Shown here: positions 23,382 to 35,216 of the stretch, one piece after another
Layout: every line of letters starts with the position of its first letter
Position numbering within the stretch: position 1 is the first letter of the stretch
Origin: Hyperoodon ampullatus
Lineage: Eukaryota > Chordata > Mammalia > Artiodactyla > Ziphiidae
DNA length: 64,000 nucleotides
Assembly: GCA_949752795.1 (NCBI GenBank)
Contig: OX457071.1
Coordinates: forward strand, 25,094,800-25,158,799
Reading direction: 5' to 3'
Program-made: the position numbers and the translations under genes
Notes under the pieces: model-generated
Told to the model about the DNA's origin: nothing
Databases searched by the model: none
The model's input: the letters and a program-made list of their open reading frames with translations, nothing else

Positions 23382-23861
23382 TGATGTTTAAAAAGGTTTA
23401 GGAGATTGTAGTAAGTGTTTGGAAAATTCTGTTGGTGTTTTCTAGAAATCAGAGGCAGGAAAAAGTAGAATTCACTCTCTGAATGGAAAACTGAAATCAA
23501 TGCAAGTCTAACATTAAGAATGAAGTTACCTGTCTGTAGAAGTAAGACACATTGAGAGATATTTGATAAGGAATTGCCCAGAAGGTTTAGAAAATTTTCA
23601 TATCCAATCAACGTGTTCTTAGTGAATGAGTGTTATAGATGCTCCAAGAGGTGGCAGGCTCCATGTGGTGCAGGTGCTTCTGTCAGCCCCTGGGAGGACT
23701 TTGGCTATTGCTTGTAGTAAGATAGGAAGATCTGAAAAGTTTTAAGCAGAATGGGGACACAATATCACTTTCATTTTAAAAGGATTACTCTGGCTGCTGT
23801 TGTGTTGCAAATGGTCTGTAGAGGTTCTGGAGCAGGAACAGAGAGATCAATTAGGATGAAG

Positions 23862-24340
23862 TTTTGCAGACTTTACTACGCATATAAGTCACAGGGAATC
23901 ATGTTAAAATGGAGATTCTGGGCTTCCCTGGTGGCGCAGTGGTTGAGAATCTGCCCGCCAATGCAGGGGACACGGGTTCGAGCCCTGGTCTGGGAAGATC
24001 CCACATGCCGCGTAGCAACTGGGCCTGAGAGCCACAACTACTGAGCCTGCGCTTCTGGAGCCTGTGCTCCGCAACAAGAGAGGCCGCGACAGTGAGAGGC
24101 CCGCGCACCGCGATGAAGAGTGGCCCCTGCTCGCCGCAACTACAGAAAGCCCTCGCGCAGAAACGAAGACCCAACACAGCCAAAGATAAATAAATAAATA
24201 AAAGAGTAGTTTGAACAGTTTAAAAAAAAAAATGTAGATTCTGTTTCAGTAGATCAAGGACAGACTGAGATTCTGCATTTCTAACAAGCTCCCAGGTAGT
24301 GTCCATGCCCGTGGTGTGCAAACCAAACCTTGTTTAGCAA
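23862..24340. repeat. MER5A (hAT-Charlie MITE) split by a SINE
   Basis: The left part (to 23,919) reads ttgcagactttactacgcat then ggaatcatgttaaaatggag. The right part (from 24,231) reads gattctgtttcagtagatca then attctgcatttctaacaagc and ctcccaggtagtgtccatgc. Joined, they match MER5A in order. Confidence 0.75.
23920..24230 (+). mobile_element. CHR-type SINE, long form
   Basis: Starts gggcttccctggtggcgcag, with B box gggttcgagccc, and runs to 'cgaagacccaacacagccaa' plus an (aaat)n tail. The TSD aatg(g/t)agattct lies at 23,908-23,919 and 24,231-24,242 with one mismatch, inside MER5A. Confidence 0.95.
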
Positions 24341-24950
24341 GGAGTTAAGAGGTTATTGCAGACATCCAGGTGATAGATAATGTGGCTCAAAGTGGTAGAG
24401 GTGGAAAGGAATGGTACTGAGGGAAATATTGGGATGCTGGATTTATTTCAAAAATGTAACTGAGAAGATTCCCTGATGGCTTGGATATAAGGTATGGAAG
24501 AAAACAAGTCAAAGCTCCTTCCAAAGTTTTTGCCTTGAGACAACTAGAGGAATGGGGAAGCCTGTAGGAGGAGCAAGTTTTGTCAGGAAATCAGAAATAT
24601 GATTTCTGACATCTTAATCTTGAGATATTTATTAAGCAGGCAAACGATGAAGATGAGTTGGTGATTGGATACATGAGTCTGAACTTCAGGGGAGTGGTTG
24701 AGATTGCAGCTGAAATTTATGAGTCTATATATAGTATTTAATGCCATGAGAATGGAGGTCAGTTAGAGAATCAGTGCAGATAGAAATAAAAAGAGATTCT
24801 AGGACTGAGTCTTGGGACCATCCAACATTTAGGGATTAGAAAGATGAAGATAAACTAACAAAGGAAACTGAGAAGATGAGGAAAACCAAGATAGTTTGTG
24901 TCCTGGAAAACAGTGAAGAAAGTGAAATCAACAAGACAACAATGAAATAC

Positions 24951-25279
24951 CACATCATCAGGTTCAGATCTAGGATGCCTCCATAAATTTAAATTTAATT
25001 TGGAGCATTTTAAATTGAAATTTTGAGCCATGAAGCTGTTTCAGAGAGAGTTTAGAAATGAGGGACAGAGATGACATAGTGTCTAAGTGGCTATATATTT
25101 TGTACTGAATTAGTCAAATCACTGAAACAACTAGACTTTAGTAATTAATTGGTTTGAGTTCTTTTCTTCTTCATAAAGAGACTGTTTACATTAATGTTAT
25201 TTTGGCATCATGCATAACTTAAAAATAAAACATACGTGCCTCATCAGGAAATATCTAGCCTTTTATTATTGGGTATCAT
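24951..25279. other. Anonymous DNA, nothing recognised
   Basis: About 330 bp between the L2 and a MIR with no recognised content. Confidence 0.4.
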
Positions 25280-25440
25280 ATGGTGAGTTAGTATTGGTGA
25301 CCTCAGATATCTTTTGTGTGATCTTCATCTCATCACCTGCCTCAGTTTCCTCACTAATAGTAGGAGAAATTAATTCCTATCCTACCTAGGTCACAAAGTT
25401 GTTGTGACAATGAAATGAAATAACAGGCCTCTATGGAGAC
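25280..25440 (+). repeat. MIR SINE relic
   Basis: 'acctgcctcagtttcctcac' and 'cctacctaggtcacaaagtt' then 'gttgtgacaatgaaatgaaa' follow the MIR core and 3' half. Confidence 0.65.
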
Positions 25441-25592
25441 ATCAATATTATAGAAAGAGAAATATTTCTGAAAATAACATTATTAAAAGGATCTCCTTGA
25501 GTCAGCTTCTCAGTCTATATGATTCATAAGTGTATCTTATGAAATTAGCATTCTTTCCACCATTATATGAAAGGCTCAGAGGTCACTATCTT

Positions 25593-25809
25593 TTTTTTTT
25601 TTTTTTTTTTTTTTTTTCGGTACGCGGGCTTCTCACTGCTGTGGCCTCTCCCGTTGCAGAGCACAGGCTCCGGCTGCGCAGGCTCAGCGGCCATGGCGCA
25701 CGGACCCAGCCGCTCCGCGGCATGTGGGATCTTCCCAGACCGGGGAACGAACCCGTGTCCCCTGCATCGGCAGGCGGACCCTCAACCACTGCGCCACCAG
25801 GGAAGCCCC
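25593..25809 (-). mobile_element. CHR-type SINE, short form
   Basis: A T run, then cggtacgcgggcttctcact, ending gccaccagggaagccc. A perfect 14-bp TSD, gaggtcactatctt, lies at 25,579-25,592 and 25,810-25,823. Confidence 0.95.
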
Positions 25810-25823
25810 GAGGTCACTATCTT

Positions 25824-26204
25824 GAAGGTATTTTACCTTTAAAGCATTTTGACCCTTATAAATGATAATTTCACATGGTTCCAGCTAATTCTTCAGAGTT
25901 GATAGTAAAAAAGAGAAGATAGTTGATATTCTAAAGTCAGTGGGTTTTTTTCTATCATATTCCCGATATAGCAAAAACAGATATTTCTATCGAGTCCTAA
26001 ATGGAAAGCTTCCATGTTTACCTTCTGTATCCGTAAACATCTCCCTCCACTTCTGCCCCAGAGTCTATAAAATTCCAGTTTAGGGCTCAAGATTTACCAT
26101 AGGAAGATGAGAAATGAAAGAAGTAAAGGTGAGAAAAAGCAGCAGCAGCATAAAGACATTTCTTCTCCCTTTTTATTCCTTCCAAAGAAATTAGCTTTAT
26201 GTGC
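25824..26204. other. Anonymous DNA, nothing recognised
   Basis: About 380 bp of AT-rich sequence without recognised repeats or coding signal. Confidence 0.4.
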
Positions 26205-26630
26205 TCCAGACTAACAATACTAAGTTGCAAGAAGCAATTGGTTATCATTCAGGAAGGGCTAGGTTATGCTGCAGCAACAAACAAGTCCAAAATCTTAGTA
26301 ACTCAACAACAAAAAATTTTTTTATAATTATTCTACATATTCAAGTTGTTCTTCTGGGCTGGGGGGTGGGCTTTACTTATGGTAGTCACTCTGGGACTCA
26401 GGTTGATGAAAACATCATCTTGATAAGACTTTCCATGATCATCAAGGCAATAGGAAAGGGACATTGAGAATCACACACGAGCAATTACATTTTTTTCATG
26501 GAAATGACAGAGGCTACTTCTGCACACATTTCTTTGACCAAACGAGTCATTCATCTGTTCCCAACTTACCATGTGCCCAGAAGGAGGAGCATTAGAATAT
26601 TTGTGGGCATCCCTAGTGACTACCACTCCC
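26205..26630 (-). repeat. Ancient LTR-like repeat (MaLR/ERVL type)
   Basis: 'gctgcagcaacaaacaagtc' and 'aaatcttagtaactcaacaa' followed by 'agtcactctgggactcaggt' resemble the reverse complement of an old mammalian LTR of the MaLR/ERVL kind. The family is uncertain and no internal region is present. Confidence 0.4.
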
Positions 26631-27371
26631 TTATTTGATGAAGGAGTGGGGTGATAATAATAGCTCTTATCTCATAGATTATTGTGAGGATTTATATCAC
26701 ACTTAAGCATAGAGTAAGCTCTATTATATGAATTACATTTTTAAAAAAACTTATACAATAAATATTTTTACAAAACTAACAATTTGTATGAGGACCATGA
26801 TTGGCTAATATATTCTCTGGGAGACTTATGTGGAATTCTTATGTTTTATTTATGTCATTCTATTTCCAGCTCATTTCCATGTTTACAAAATCATTGATAT
26901 ATCTAGACAATTTTCATGTTTAAATAATTATTGACTTCCTTTCATTGATGAAAATATAGGCTGGAGGAGAAATATCAATTTTATCACTCCAAAAACAGAC
27001 AGACAAGAATTCAGAATATATTCTTATCAAATATTGTTTCCATGGAATGTTAAAACCTCTCACAAAGAACTGTACATGATCTTTACATAATATAAATAAA
27101 GTAACTGATCTTTGTTATGGTCAACCAAGCTTTCAAAAACCATTCCATCAAATGCTTCACAAAGAGTTATGCAGATAACAGAAAAGCCATCTCTGTTGCG
27201 TGTTAACATAGACATGCCTCTGAAAAACTTTGGTAGGAGGCAACTAAACTCAGAACTGCTCAGGATTAGATAGCAAGCTGAAATCAGGTCTTGTCTACAC
27301 AAAGGGAGTGTCTGTGGATGCAAAATACAACAATTATGCAATGAGTTTCATCCATGTAGACAATACCAATT
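26631..27371. other. Anonymous AT-rich DNA, nothing recognised
   Basis: About 740 bp. A 93-codon minus-strand ORF (27,060-27,341) has no family signature. Confidence 0.45.
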
Positions 27372-27655
27372 TTTTAAAATTTTATTTATTTTTGGCTGCG
27401 TTAGGTCTTCGTTGTTGTGCGTGGGCTTTCTCTAGTTGTGGTGAGCGGGGGCTACTCTTTGTTGCAGGGCATGGGCTTCTCCTTGCAGTGGCTTCTCTTG
27501 TTGTGGAGCATGGGTTCTAAGCGCGCGGGCTCACTAGTTGTGGCACGTGGGCTTAGTTGCTCTGCAGCATGTGGGATCTTCCTGGACCAGGGCTCGAACC
27601 CATGTCCCCCACATTGGCAGGTGGATTCTTAGCCCCTGCACCACCAGGGAAGTCC
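27372..27655 (-). mobile_element. CHR-type SINE, long form, diverged
   Basis: Reverse complement. It starts ttttatttatttttggctgc, passes 'ttaggtcttcgttgttgtgc' and ends ccaccagggaagtcc. The flanks share only a degraded ataccaat(c)tt, so this copy is older than the short-form SINEs. Confidence 0.9.
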
Positions 27656-27668
27656 GAGGATACCAATC

Positions 27669-30204
27669 TTGATAAAGTCAAAAAAGGCAGATTTTTCTCA
27701 ATGCATTTCTTTTGGACTGAATTATCTCAATAATTGTCTTAGCTCTCCACTTCACTTAAGGAGCTATTTCTAAAGCAAAGTTGTGGTTTGGCAGGTAGCC
27801 AATGATTTGGACAGTAAAGTAGACAATTCAAGCTAGTGCAGTACTTGGGATAGGGATGGAAATTTGCAGGCCTGGCTGAAATAATGACAGGGGAGAATTG
27901 TAAAACCCTTCCCCCCCTGCAATTGATGGGTTCAATGGCTCCGTCTGGACCCTCTTCTGCAATCTCCTTCTACTCAGATCTTTTTCTCCCAGGTTATGCT
28001 AACCTGAGGCACACGAGAAATAGAGTGGTCACAAAATATTCAAATCCTAGAAAAGCTTATTGTTTTTTCTAAACCGTATGAAATATGGAAGGGGATTCAG
28101 ATATATTATAAACATAGTGATTTGTAAAACCAAATTAGAAAATAATAATTTTACTAGATGTAAAACCAAAGATAAATATAACCAGATGTAGAAAACTAAT
28201 AAGAATCTGAGAGTAATGGAATTTGGCTGCATCAAGAGGGGCAAAGCCATATTCTCAGGAAGTAAACATTATATTAGATATTTTTTCCCAGAACCTAAAG
28301 AAGTTTATAGTAATATATTTCATTCCCAGAAATTAATAAAAATAAGTCACACAATTCCCAGAAAATACAGTTTAAAAGTTGCTTTTACAGAAAAGGAAAT
28401 ACTCTATTAGCAATTGTTACCAAAAGAAGAATTTATTGCCTTGAGTGAAAAATAAAACTGGAAGTTCAAAGAACTTTGGAATCCAGATTTTTCTTTTTCA
28501 GCTAAAAAAGATTAAGTATTTGTAGCAACATTTGGAAAGCCTATCATATTTTTAAAAATTAAAGTTTTTGCAAAAGAGGTCTTTCTTTTTATTGTGCAAA
28601 GTTATTAAATGACGGTAGGATTGGAAAAGAAGATCAAATATAGAACAAACATCTTTTTATAGATACAGACAATATTTTTATTACCATAAATGAATGGATT
28701 GGCTGATTTAAATTTTTTCAGAAGAGTGCCTTTCAGAAGTTGTACATACAGCTGCCACTGGTCTGTTAGAAACTCCCCTTTTGAATCAGAGAAAACTTTA
28801 TTGTCTTCGAGATGGTGGGTTTTTTTTTTTTTTTAGCCTTTTTATTTCTTTCTTGCAATTGAAGATGCAAGTCAACATGTTCCTTTATTATGAGTTAATA
28901 CACTTAGATTTTTATAAAAAGCAGATGTTCTGAGTTTTAAATTCAAATCATATTGTTAAGAAGCATCCTTTTACTTACTTTTTTCTTCCTCGTCCTCCCC
29001 CCACCCTTTATTCTATTTTCAATTCCTTTATTATTCACAGATCTTTCCATAGATTTCTGCCCTTCAGAAGATTATGGTCTTCCAAAGTTAAACCACTTAA
29101 ATCTGTCCTTCTAATGGAAGTGCTTTTTTTCAGTAGTTAAGAAGGACATTGCTCTTGACATGACTGAGTCTATATTTCCTCCCTCATTCTTTTATGTAGC
29201 TTTTATTTTCTCACTGTCCACATTTTCCCCCAAATGCCATTTTACGGTTTGCTTTCGGAATAACATTGCCAGTGTTATAATACCTGTTATTTATATGGTG
29301 TTTTACAGCTTTATAAAGCACTTTTATTTCTTTGGTTTATTTATTACATTTTGCTTCTTCCAAATGTATTTGTCAAAACTTTTTTCATGTGGAAAATGAG
29401 TCATAAATGAGGCATATATTGTTTTAGACCATCTATTGCCAGAAATAGTTTTCTTTTCACTACTTTCAGAATTATATTAATCCTGGAGTTTATATCGTTT
29501 CTGAAATATATCAATCCTGAATTTAAAGCTACAAAGCACTAACTGCCATTATCATAATTCCTCATCCTAAAGTCACTTTAGATAATGGTATGATTTCTTT
29601 ATTATTATTATTATTTTCTACAGACTAACTATTAGAGATATTACCAGCTTCAGTTTGGAAGAACCATGCCAAGATGTTAGTGTCTTAAAAGATAAGTATT
29701 TCTTGGGGAATATTTCTGGCTATGCATATGTCATTGTCACACATTGGATCTATTTTAAAGTGAGTGCTGAAATTATGAACGTAATTTTGATGTTTTTTTA
29801 ATCCTAGCAGGATTATTATCTTCTTAGTGCTAAGGAGCAATAACTCTTTAGTGAGGAATAGTAAACATTTCTTTTTTTTATTTCTTAAGAAAACAAATGA
29901 CTATAGTTCAATTTTCATTGTGAAAGCAGGACAAAATGAATTATGGATTGTCCGTAGTGGTGAACACAGCTTGTGATACTTCAGATATCTTTTACTTTAC
30001 TGAGATTTGGGGATTTCATAGCTGCATTTGTTATGCTGAAATTTCTCTTTAGACACTTGAGGCATTCTGTCTGTTATTAGAGTTATTGGGAGATGGAATT
30101 ACCCATGATGATATGTTGGCCTTTGGATAGTACTTTTATTATCGTTTTTTTGGAGCATTTTCTTTTATTTTACCCTTGTAACAGTTTTCCGAAGTAGGTG
30201 CTAT
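27669..30204. other. 2.5 kb of anonymous AT-rich DNA
   Basis: No interspersed repeat, RNA gene or exon was recognised. ORFs are at most 79 codons. A few T-rich runs (28,819-28,834) are simple sequence. Confidence 0.5.
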
Positions 30205-30797
30205 GTAAGAAATTATATTCAACCTTAACAGCTTAAACCATTTATTAGCTCACAATTTCTGAGGGTCTAGCATCTGGAAGCAGCTTACCTGGTTGGTTCT
30301 GGCTCTAGGATCTCTCTAGAGGTTACAGTCAAGATATCAGCTAGGGTTGTAGTCACCTCAAGACTTGACTGGCTGAAGGATGTAGTTTCAAGTTCACTCA
30401 CATGGTTATTGGGAGGCTTCAATTCCTTACTACGTGCTGGCCAGAGACTTCAGTTTCTTGCCATGTGTGCCTCCCCATAGGCAGAATCAATGTTAATGGC
30501 AACTGTCTTATTCCAGAAGAAAGAAAGAGAATGAGAGAGAGAGAGAGAGAGAGAGAGAGGAAGATGCAAGAAGAAGAAGAAGGAGGAGAAGAGGAAGAAG
30601 AAGTCATGCAAGACAGAAGCCCAGAAGCCACAGTCTTTTATATAACCTAATCTCAGAAGTGATATCCATTACTTCTGCTGTATGCTGTTGTTCACAGACC
30701 TCGCCTGGTACAGTATGAGGGGATTACACATGAATATGAACACACATAGGTAAAGATCACTGGGGGGTCATCTGGGAGGCTGGCTACCACAATAGGC
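30205..30797 (-). repeat. MaLR-like LTR containing a (GA)n tract
   Basis: 'taacagcttaaaccatttat', 'tagctcacaatttctgaggg', 'gtagtcacctcaagacttga', 'agttcactcacatggttatt', 'agaagccacagtcttttata', 'aacctaatctcagaagtgat' and 'gtcatctgggaggctggcta' follow, in order, the reverse complement of an ERVL-MaLR-type LTR. The purine tract is the usual variable segment of this LTR, expanded here. Confidence 0.6.
30527..30606 (+). repeat. (GA)n and (GAA)n purine tract
   Basis: A pure (GA)n run at about 30,534-30,559 is followed by gaa/gga-rich sequence to 30,606. The ORFs that cross it (poly Glu-Arg or poly Ser-Leu) are artefacts of the repeat. Confidence 0.95.
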
Positions 30798-31128
30798 AAT
30801 CAGACATTACAAAGCTAAGTCAACTGAGGCTTTGGGAAACAACTGACTTGCTGTAGATCATATACATGATTTTGTGGCTTTGACTGTGGCAGTAAATTTT
30901 CCACATGAGAATCTCATGCTCTCCACAAGTTTTTTTCCCCATAATCATGGTTTCCTACCTTATGGTAAAAATTTACAAGTTAAAAAAATTGTTACTGGAT
31001 TCTATGAAATATTTTTCAATCCACGACTAGCTAGTTTTTTAAGCACAGAAAATGAGGCCTGCTGCACGTGTACCATTCCCATCATTTGTGCATTGAACTA
31101 GGGCACCACTCAAGTAGAGCACGTAATA
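30798..31128. other. Anonymous DNA, nothing recognised
   Basis: About 330 bp with no recognised repeat or coding signal. Confidence 0.4.
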
Positions 31129-31145
31129 CCTCCTGTATGATTTTT

Positions 31146-31443
31146 AAATATATTTCTTTTTTTAAATTTATTTATTTATTTTTGCTGTGTTGGGTCTTCG
31201 TTTCTGTGCGAGGGCTTTCTCTAGTTGTGGCAAGTGGGGGCCACTCTTCATGGCGGTGCGCGGGCTTCTCACTATCGCAGCCTCTCTTGTTGCGGAGCAC
31301 AGGCTCCAGACGCGCAGGCTCAGTAGTTGTAGCTCACGGGCCCCGTTGCTCCGTAGCATGTGGGATCCTCCCAGACCAGGGCACGAACCCATGTCCCCTG
31401 TATCGGCAGGCGGACTCTCAACCACTGCGCCACCAGGGAAGCC
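31146..31443 (-). mobile_element. CHR-type SINE, long form
   Basis: Reverse complement with an (attt)n tail. It passes 'gttgggtcttcgtttctgtg' and 'gcgcgggcttctcactatcg' and ends caccagggaagcc. A perfect 17-bp TSD, cctcctgtatgattttt, lies at 31,129-31,145 and 31,444-31,460. Its right half resembles the short form, so it may be an intermediate subfamily. Confidence 0.95.
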
Positions 31444-31460
31444 CCTCCTGTATGATTTTT

Positions 31461-31969
31461 GATCACACTCTCTTCCCTAGTTTCATCAGCCAAACCAGGA
31501 ACTGTAAGAATGGAGAGCTGTGACTACAAAGGCCCTTTACACCCTGAGTGCAGAGATTTGGAAAAGTTGTATGAGAAAGCAATGTGAATGGTGTCTCAGA
31601 ACTTAAGCATGGTTAAGGTTTTTAGCTACAAAGCAGTAAGTGACAAAATATGTGGTAATTACCAGGAGAATTTTCTACATTGTTCAGTCACGCTATTGAA
31701 AAAAGCTCATATAACTAGAAATTTACAGTCATCAAATTGATGATCTACTATTTTCCATCACAAGACTGTTACGCCCAACACACTGTGTTAGTCATCGTAC
31801 TTTCTGTTAATTATTGTTTATAACTTCTCAGCATGGCCCCCATGGTCCTCTGGAATTGGATTTTTACCTCTCTCAACAGCTTCCATTCCTCAGTTTCTGT
31901 GATTTGTATTTGATGATTCCTGACATTGAAAGTATTTCCCATATCTGTATTTCTTGCCACTTTTGTGCA
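31461..31969. other. Anonymous DNA, nothing recognised
   Basis: About 510 bp with no recognised element. Confidence 0.45.
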
Positions 31970-32300
31970 GGCATTCATTTACCTGATAAATGCAAAAGCA
32001 CATGACTGTGCCAGGCATAGGGTTAGATGACAGGAGAGAATGTGAAGAAGGCAGGCCACTTCCCTCCTCTTAATCTGTGGGAGATATTCCTGAATAAATG
32101 ATTATAGATAAACTTATCAAATTATAATTGTAAAAATGGTATAAAAAGGGAGGACCAAGTGCTGCAGTACTGCGCAGGAGGGGGTCTAACCTAATGTGTA
32201 TGGTGGGGGAAGGAAGTTGACAAAGTTCTCCCTGAGGGAGTTTTTAATAGTCAGAGACTTACATGAGGCTCGACACAGGCAGATGCTTAGGTAGGTTCAA
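31970..32300 (-). repeat. L2 LINE 3' fragment
   Basis: 'aggcattcatttacctgata', 'gactgtgccaggcatagggt', 'aggaagttgacaaagttctc' and 'cctgagggagtttttaatag' follow the reversed L2 3' region with heavy decay. Confidence 0.5.
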
Positions 32301-32547
32301 GACTGTTCTTGAATATCCAGTTAATTTAGTGGGAATTTCTGAATTGCCAAGTGTAAAGTTACAGATGTTATACTGCTATCCTCTGAATGTTATTGTAAAT
32401 GCTTAAGTATTGGCCAACTGTTTTACGCAAAATAGGTGAAAATAAAGCATACATTTAAGCACAGAGTTAATGATAACTTTATACAATTTGTCATTATAAT
32501 TAAAGTGTTTATTCATACATTTAATAAACTTCTATTAAGTAGTGTCT

Positions 32548-32800
32548 CATGGTGGCAAGAGAATGAGCCTTAGAATCAGAGATTTGGGGTCAGTCTTCAC
32601 TTTAACATTACTGGTTTGGGGAATAAGCTGAACCTCATTGAGATTTAGTCTATTCATCTGTAAAATGGGGACAGTGATGTATACTTTGAGAGCTGTTGAG
32701 ATAACGAGATGAAGTATCTACCAGCAGTTGGGGCATTGCTGGTCTTCAATACATGGTAACTATCATCATCATCATTATTATTGTTAATTATTATTTGCCA
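32548..32800 (+). repeat. MIR SINE relic
   Basis: 'gagaatgagccttagaatca', 'ctattcatctgtaaaatggg' and 'gacagtgatgtatactttga' follow MIR, ending with an (atc)n-rich tail. Confidence 0.75.
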
Positions 32801-33129
32801 GGGTTGAAAATAAATCAGATTTAGCTTGAACCATAAGAATTTTTCTGTAATTCAGTTGCGGAAATGTTATCAAAGTTTAAATATCTTAATACAGAGCTCA
32901 AGAATTACGTTTGTAATTATCATTATCCAAGAATACTTGACTACTGTGTGAGCTTTAGAGAATGTTGTAATATATTCTAATTCAATAATTAGAGGTATTG
33001 AAGAACCACAGGTTGTGCATAAAAGACCGGGAAATGACTAAATAGCCTTGATTTTGGTAACGTGTATTTATGGTTATGCTAATGTATGTAATTAGGAACT
33101 ACTTAGTGAAACCAGGGGTGGTGGGAGCT
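32801..33129. other. Anonymous AT-rich DNA, nothing recognised
   Basis: About 330 bp with no recognised element. Confidence 0.4.
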
Positions 33130-33900
33130 GGTGGGAAGGAGGAGGTGGAATCTTAGAGGACACTGTCAGCCCTGCTGAAGCTCTACGTGGTGTGGGTGAC
33201 AGAGAGACAGTGAAATGTAAGCAGGAGTGTTATATGCGGGCCTATCTGTTTTCGATGGCTTGCTTGGGGAAAGGAGTGGAAGATGGATTGAGTGAGAAGC
33301 GGAGCCAGCTCTGAGCCCCTTAGTAGACCGGGTGAAAATTGCTGAGGAACTGAACTGGTCAGGAGATTTACAAAGCAATAAAATAATCAGACTGAGAAAC
33401 GGCGATGGCCTGAGCCAGATGAAATTAAAATGAATCTTTAGGAGATTTCATTGGCAGGGTTGTTTTTTTTTTTTTTTTTGCGGTACTCGGGCCTCTCACT
33501 GTTGTGGCCTCTCCCGTTGCGGAGCACAGGGTCCGGACGCGCAGGCCCAGCGGCCATGGCTCACGGGCCCAGCCACTCCGCGGCATGTGGGATCTTCCCA
33601 GACCGGGACACGAACCCGCGTCCCCTGCACCGGTAGGCGGACTCTCGACCACTGCGCCACCAGGGAAGCCCCTACAGGGTTTTTTTCTGATGAGTTGAAT
33701 GGAGCAAAGGTAGTCGTGTTTAAGGAAATGTATTACTGGGAGGTAGTGACAATATTGACAGAAAGGCAAGGACAGATTTGGAAAAAAAAAAAAATTGCAA
33801 AGGTAAAAATCAACTGGACTTGGTGATTAAGTGGATGGGTGGAAGTGAGTGAAAAGGACTCACAAATGATCCCTGGGAGGGGCCACCTTTTGAGCAACAG
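33130..33900 (-). repeat. L2-like LINE relic split by a SINE
   Basis: 'agagagacagtgaaatgtaa', 'gaagcggagccagctctgag', 'tggacttggtgattaagtgg' and 'gactcacaaatgatccctgg' resemble the reversed L2 body. Divergence is high and the assignment is tentative. The SINE at 33,464-33,672 interrupts it. Confidence 0.4.
33464..33672 (-). mobile_element. CHR-type SINE, short form
   Basis: A T run, then gcggtactcgggcctctcac, ending gcgccaccagggaagccc. The flanks carry an imperfect TSD (gcagggttgttt near 33,453 and acagggtttttt near 33,674). Confidence 0.93.
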
Positions 33901-33949
33901 AACATAGCTGAGAAATGCATTTAGAGGAGTTTACAATTTCTACTTTAAT

Positions 33950-34470
33950 CCAACCTGTTGACTTTGAAGTGCTTTACGTGTTTTAGCTCATCTAACTTTC
34001 AAACAGTCCTATCAGAAAGGTAGCATTAACAGATGGAGAAAGGGTTTACCTGGTGGTTCAGTGGTTAAGAATCCACCTGCCAGTGCAGGGGACATGGGTT
34101 CGAGACCTGGTCTGGAAGATCCCACATGCCGCGGAGCAACTAAGCAAGTGTGCCACAACTACTGAGCCTGCACTCTGGAGCCGTGAGCCACAATTACTGA
34201 GCCCGCGCGCCTAGAGCCCGTGCTCCGCAACAAAGAGAAGCCACCTCAATGAGAAGCCCATGCACCACAACGAAGAGTAGCCCCTGCTCACCACAACTAG
34301 AGAAAACCCGTGCAGCAACGAAGACCCAATGCAGTCAAAAATAAATAAATAAAATAAATAAATTTATTAAAAAAAAAAACAGATGAAGAAAAAGAGACAG
34401 TTAGTAAATGGTGCCTTCAGACTTTGAAATCAGAGAAACTGGCTCCAAATTCTAGCTTTTAAGTACCCCC
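33950..34470 (-). repeat. MIR relic split by a SINE
   Basis: 'agtgctttacgtgttttagc' and 'ctaactttcaaacagtccta' precede the SINE. 'agatgaagaaaaagagacag' and 'ttagtaaatggtgccttcag' follow it. Joined, they give the reverse complement of the MIR core. Confidence 0.6.
34042..34377 (+). mobile_element. CHR-type SINE, long form
   Basis: Starts gggtttacctggtggttcag, passes 'cacaactactgagcctgcac' and 'cgaagacccaatgcagtcaa', and has an (aaat)n tail plus an A run. The TSD aacagatg(g/a)agaaa lies at 34,028-34,041 and 34,378-34,391 with one mismatch. Confidence 0.95.
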
Positions 34471-34997
34471 CATAGTGCCTTTCACAGTCAGTACTTAAAA
34501 ATATTTGCTGACTGAATTAATGCATTTCTTTCTAGCAGAGCATCTTTGATTGACTTCTCTTCCCCCTTGCTAGAAACTAAGCTGAACCAAAACTAGGCTT
34601 AAGATAATTAGGCTACCTGGTGACTGCCCTCATGCCACATGTGATGGGCAGAGAGCTGAGGGTGTCCCCAGTCATACTGCAGGGATAAGTTTTATTTCAT
34701 GGTTGAGGAAGCACTTTCCTCTATCTCTTCTGCTTGACTTGAGCAAAGAAGATTGTTTTCCCAGTTGTGCTGGCAGCTATTTTGCACCCATGAAGGGAGC
34801 CAGCGTGAAGATAAAGCTAACCCAGAGAAGAGGGCCAAGAGCATTGCCAAGATAAAACTGAAGACTTGATATCACCGAACCTGGAACCTGGCTTATTTCT
34901 AGACTCCTGTTCCTATAAGGTGATTCCTATTTTATATGCCCACTTGAGGAGATTCCTGATTCTTGCAGCATTTCATTTCCAAGCTGCTATGATTTTG
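34471..34997. other. Anonymous DNA, nothing recognised
   Basis: About 530 bp, moderately GC-rich, with no recognised repeat or exon. Confidence 0.45.
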
Positions 34998-35216
34998 CAA
35001 TAGCTAACATTTCTTGAGGGCTTCCTCTTTGACATTTACAGCACTGAGTGCTGTAAGCCACAAGGTAGGTGCTATTATTAGCCTCATTGTACAGGAGGAA
35101 GCTAAGGCTTTGAAAGCTTCATTAATTAGTCTCGCTCACGTCACTAGTAAGTACTTTGATTGTAGTCCAAACCTAGGTTCGTCTGATTCCACCCTCATCC
35201 TCTAGAAGCATGGTGC
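34998..35216 (-). repeat. MIR SINE relic
   Basis: 'aatagctaacatttcttgag', 'gtaggtgctattattagcct', 'cattgtacaggaggaagcta' and 'ccaaacctaggttcgtctga' form the reverse complement of MIR. Confidence 0.75.

Larger units (their letters stand above)
23640..24950 (-). repeat. L2 LINE fragment interrupted by MER5A
   Basis: On the plus strand it reads as reversed L2 coding region: 'ggattactctggctgctgtt', 'agatcaattaggatgaagtt', 'gttattgcagacatccaggt', 'tctaggactgagtcttggga' and 'ggaaactgagaagatgagga'. These correspond to the reversed L2 reverse transcriptase. All frames are broken. MER5A, which itself holds a SINE, splits it. Confidence 0.7.

Noticed and set aside
30402..30650. 82-codon plus ORF and 70-codon minus ORF with Arg-Glu or Ser-Leu repeats
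   Set aside because: Produced by the (GA)n/(GAA)n tract inside an LTR relic.
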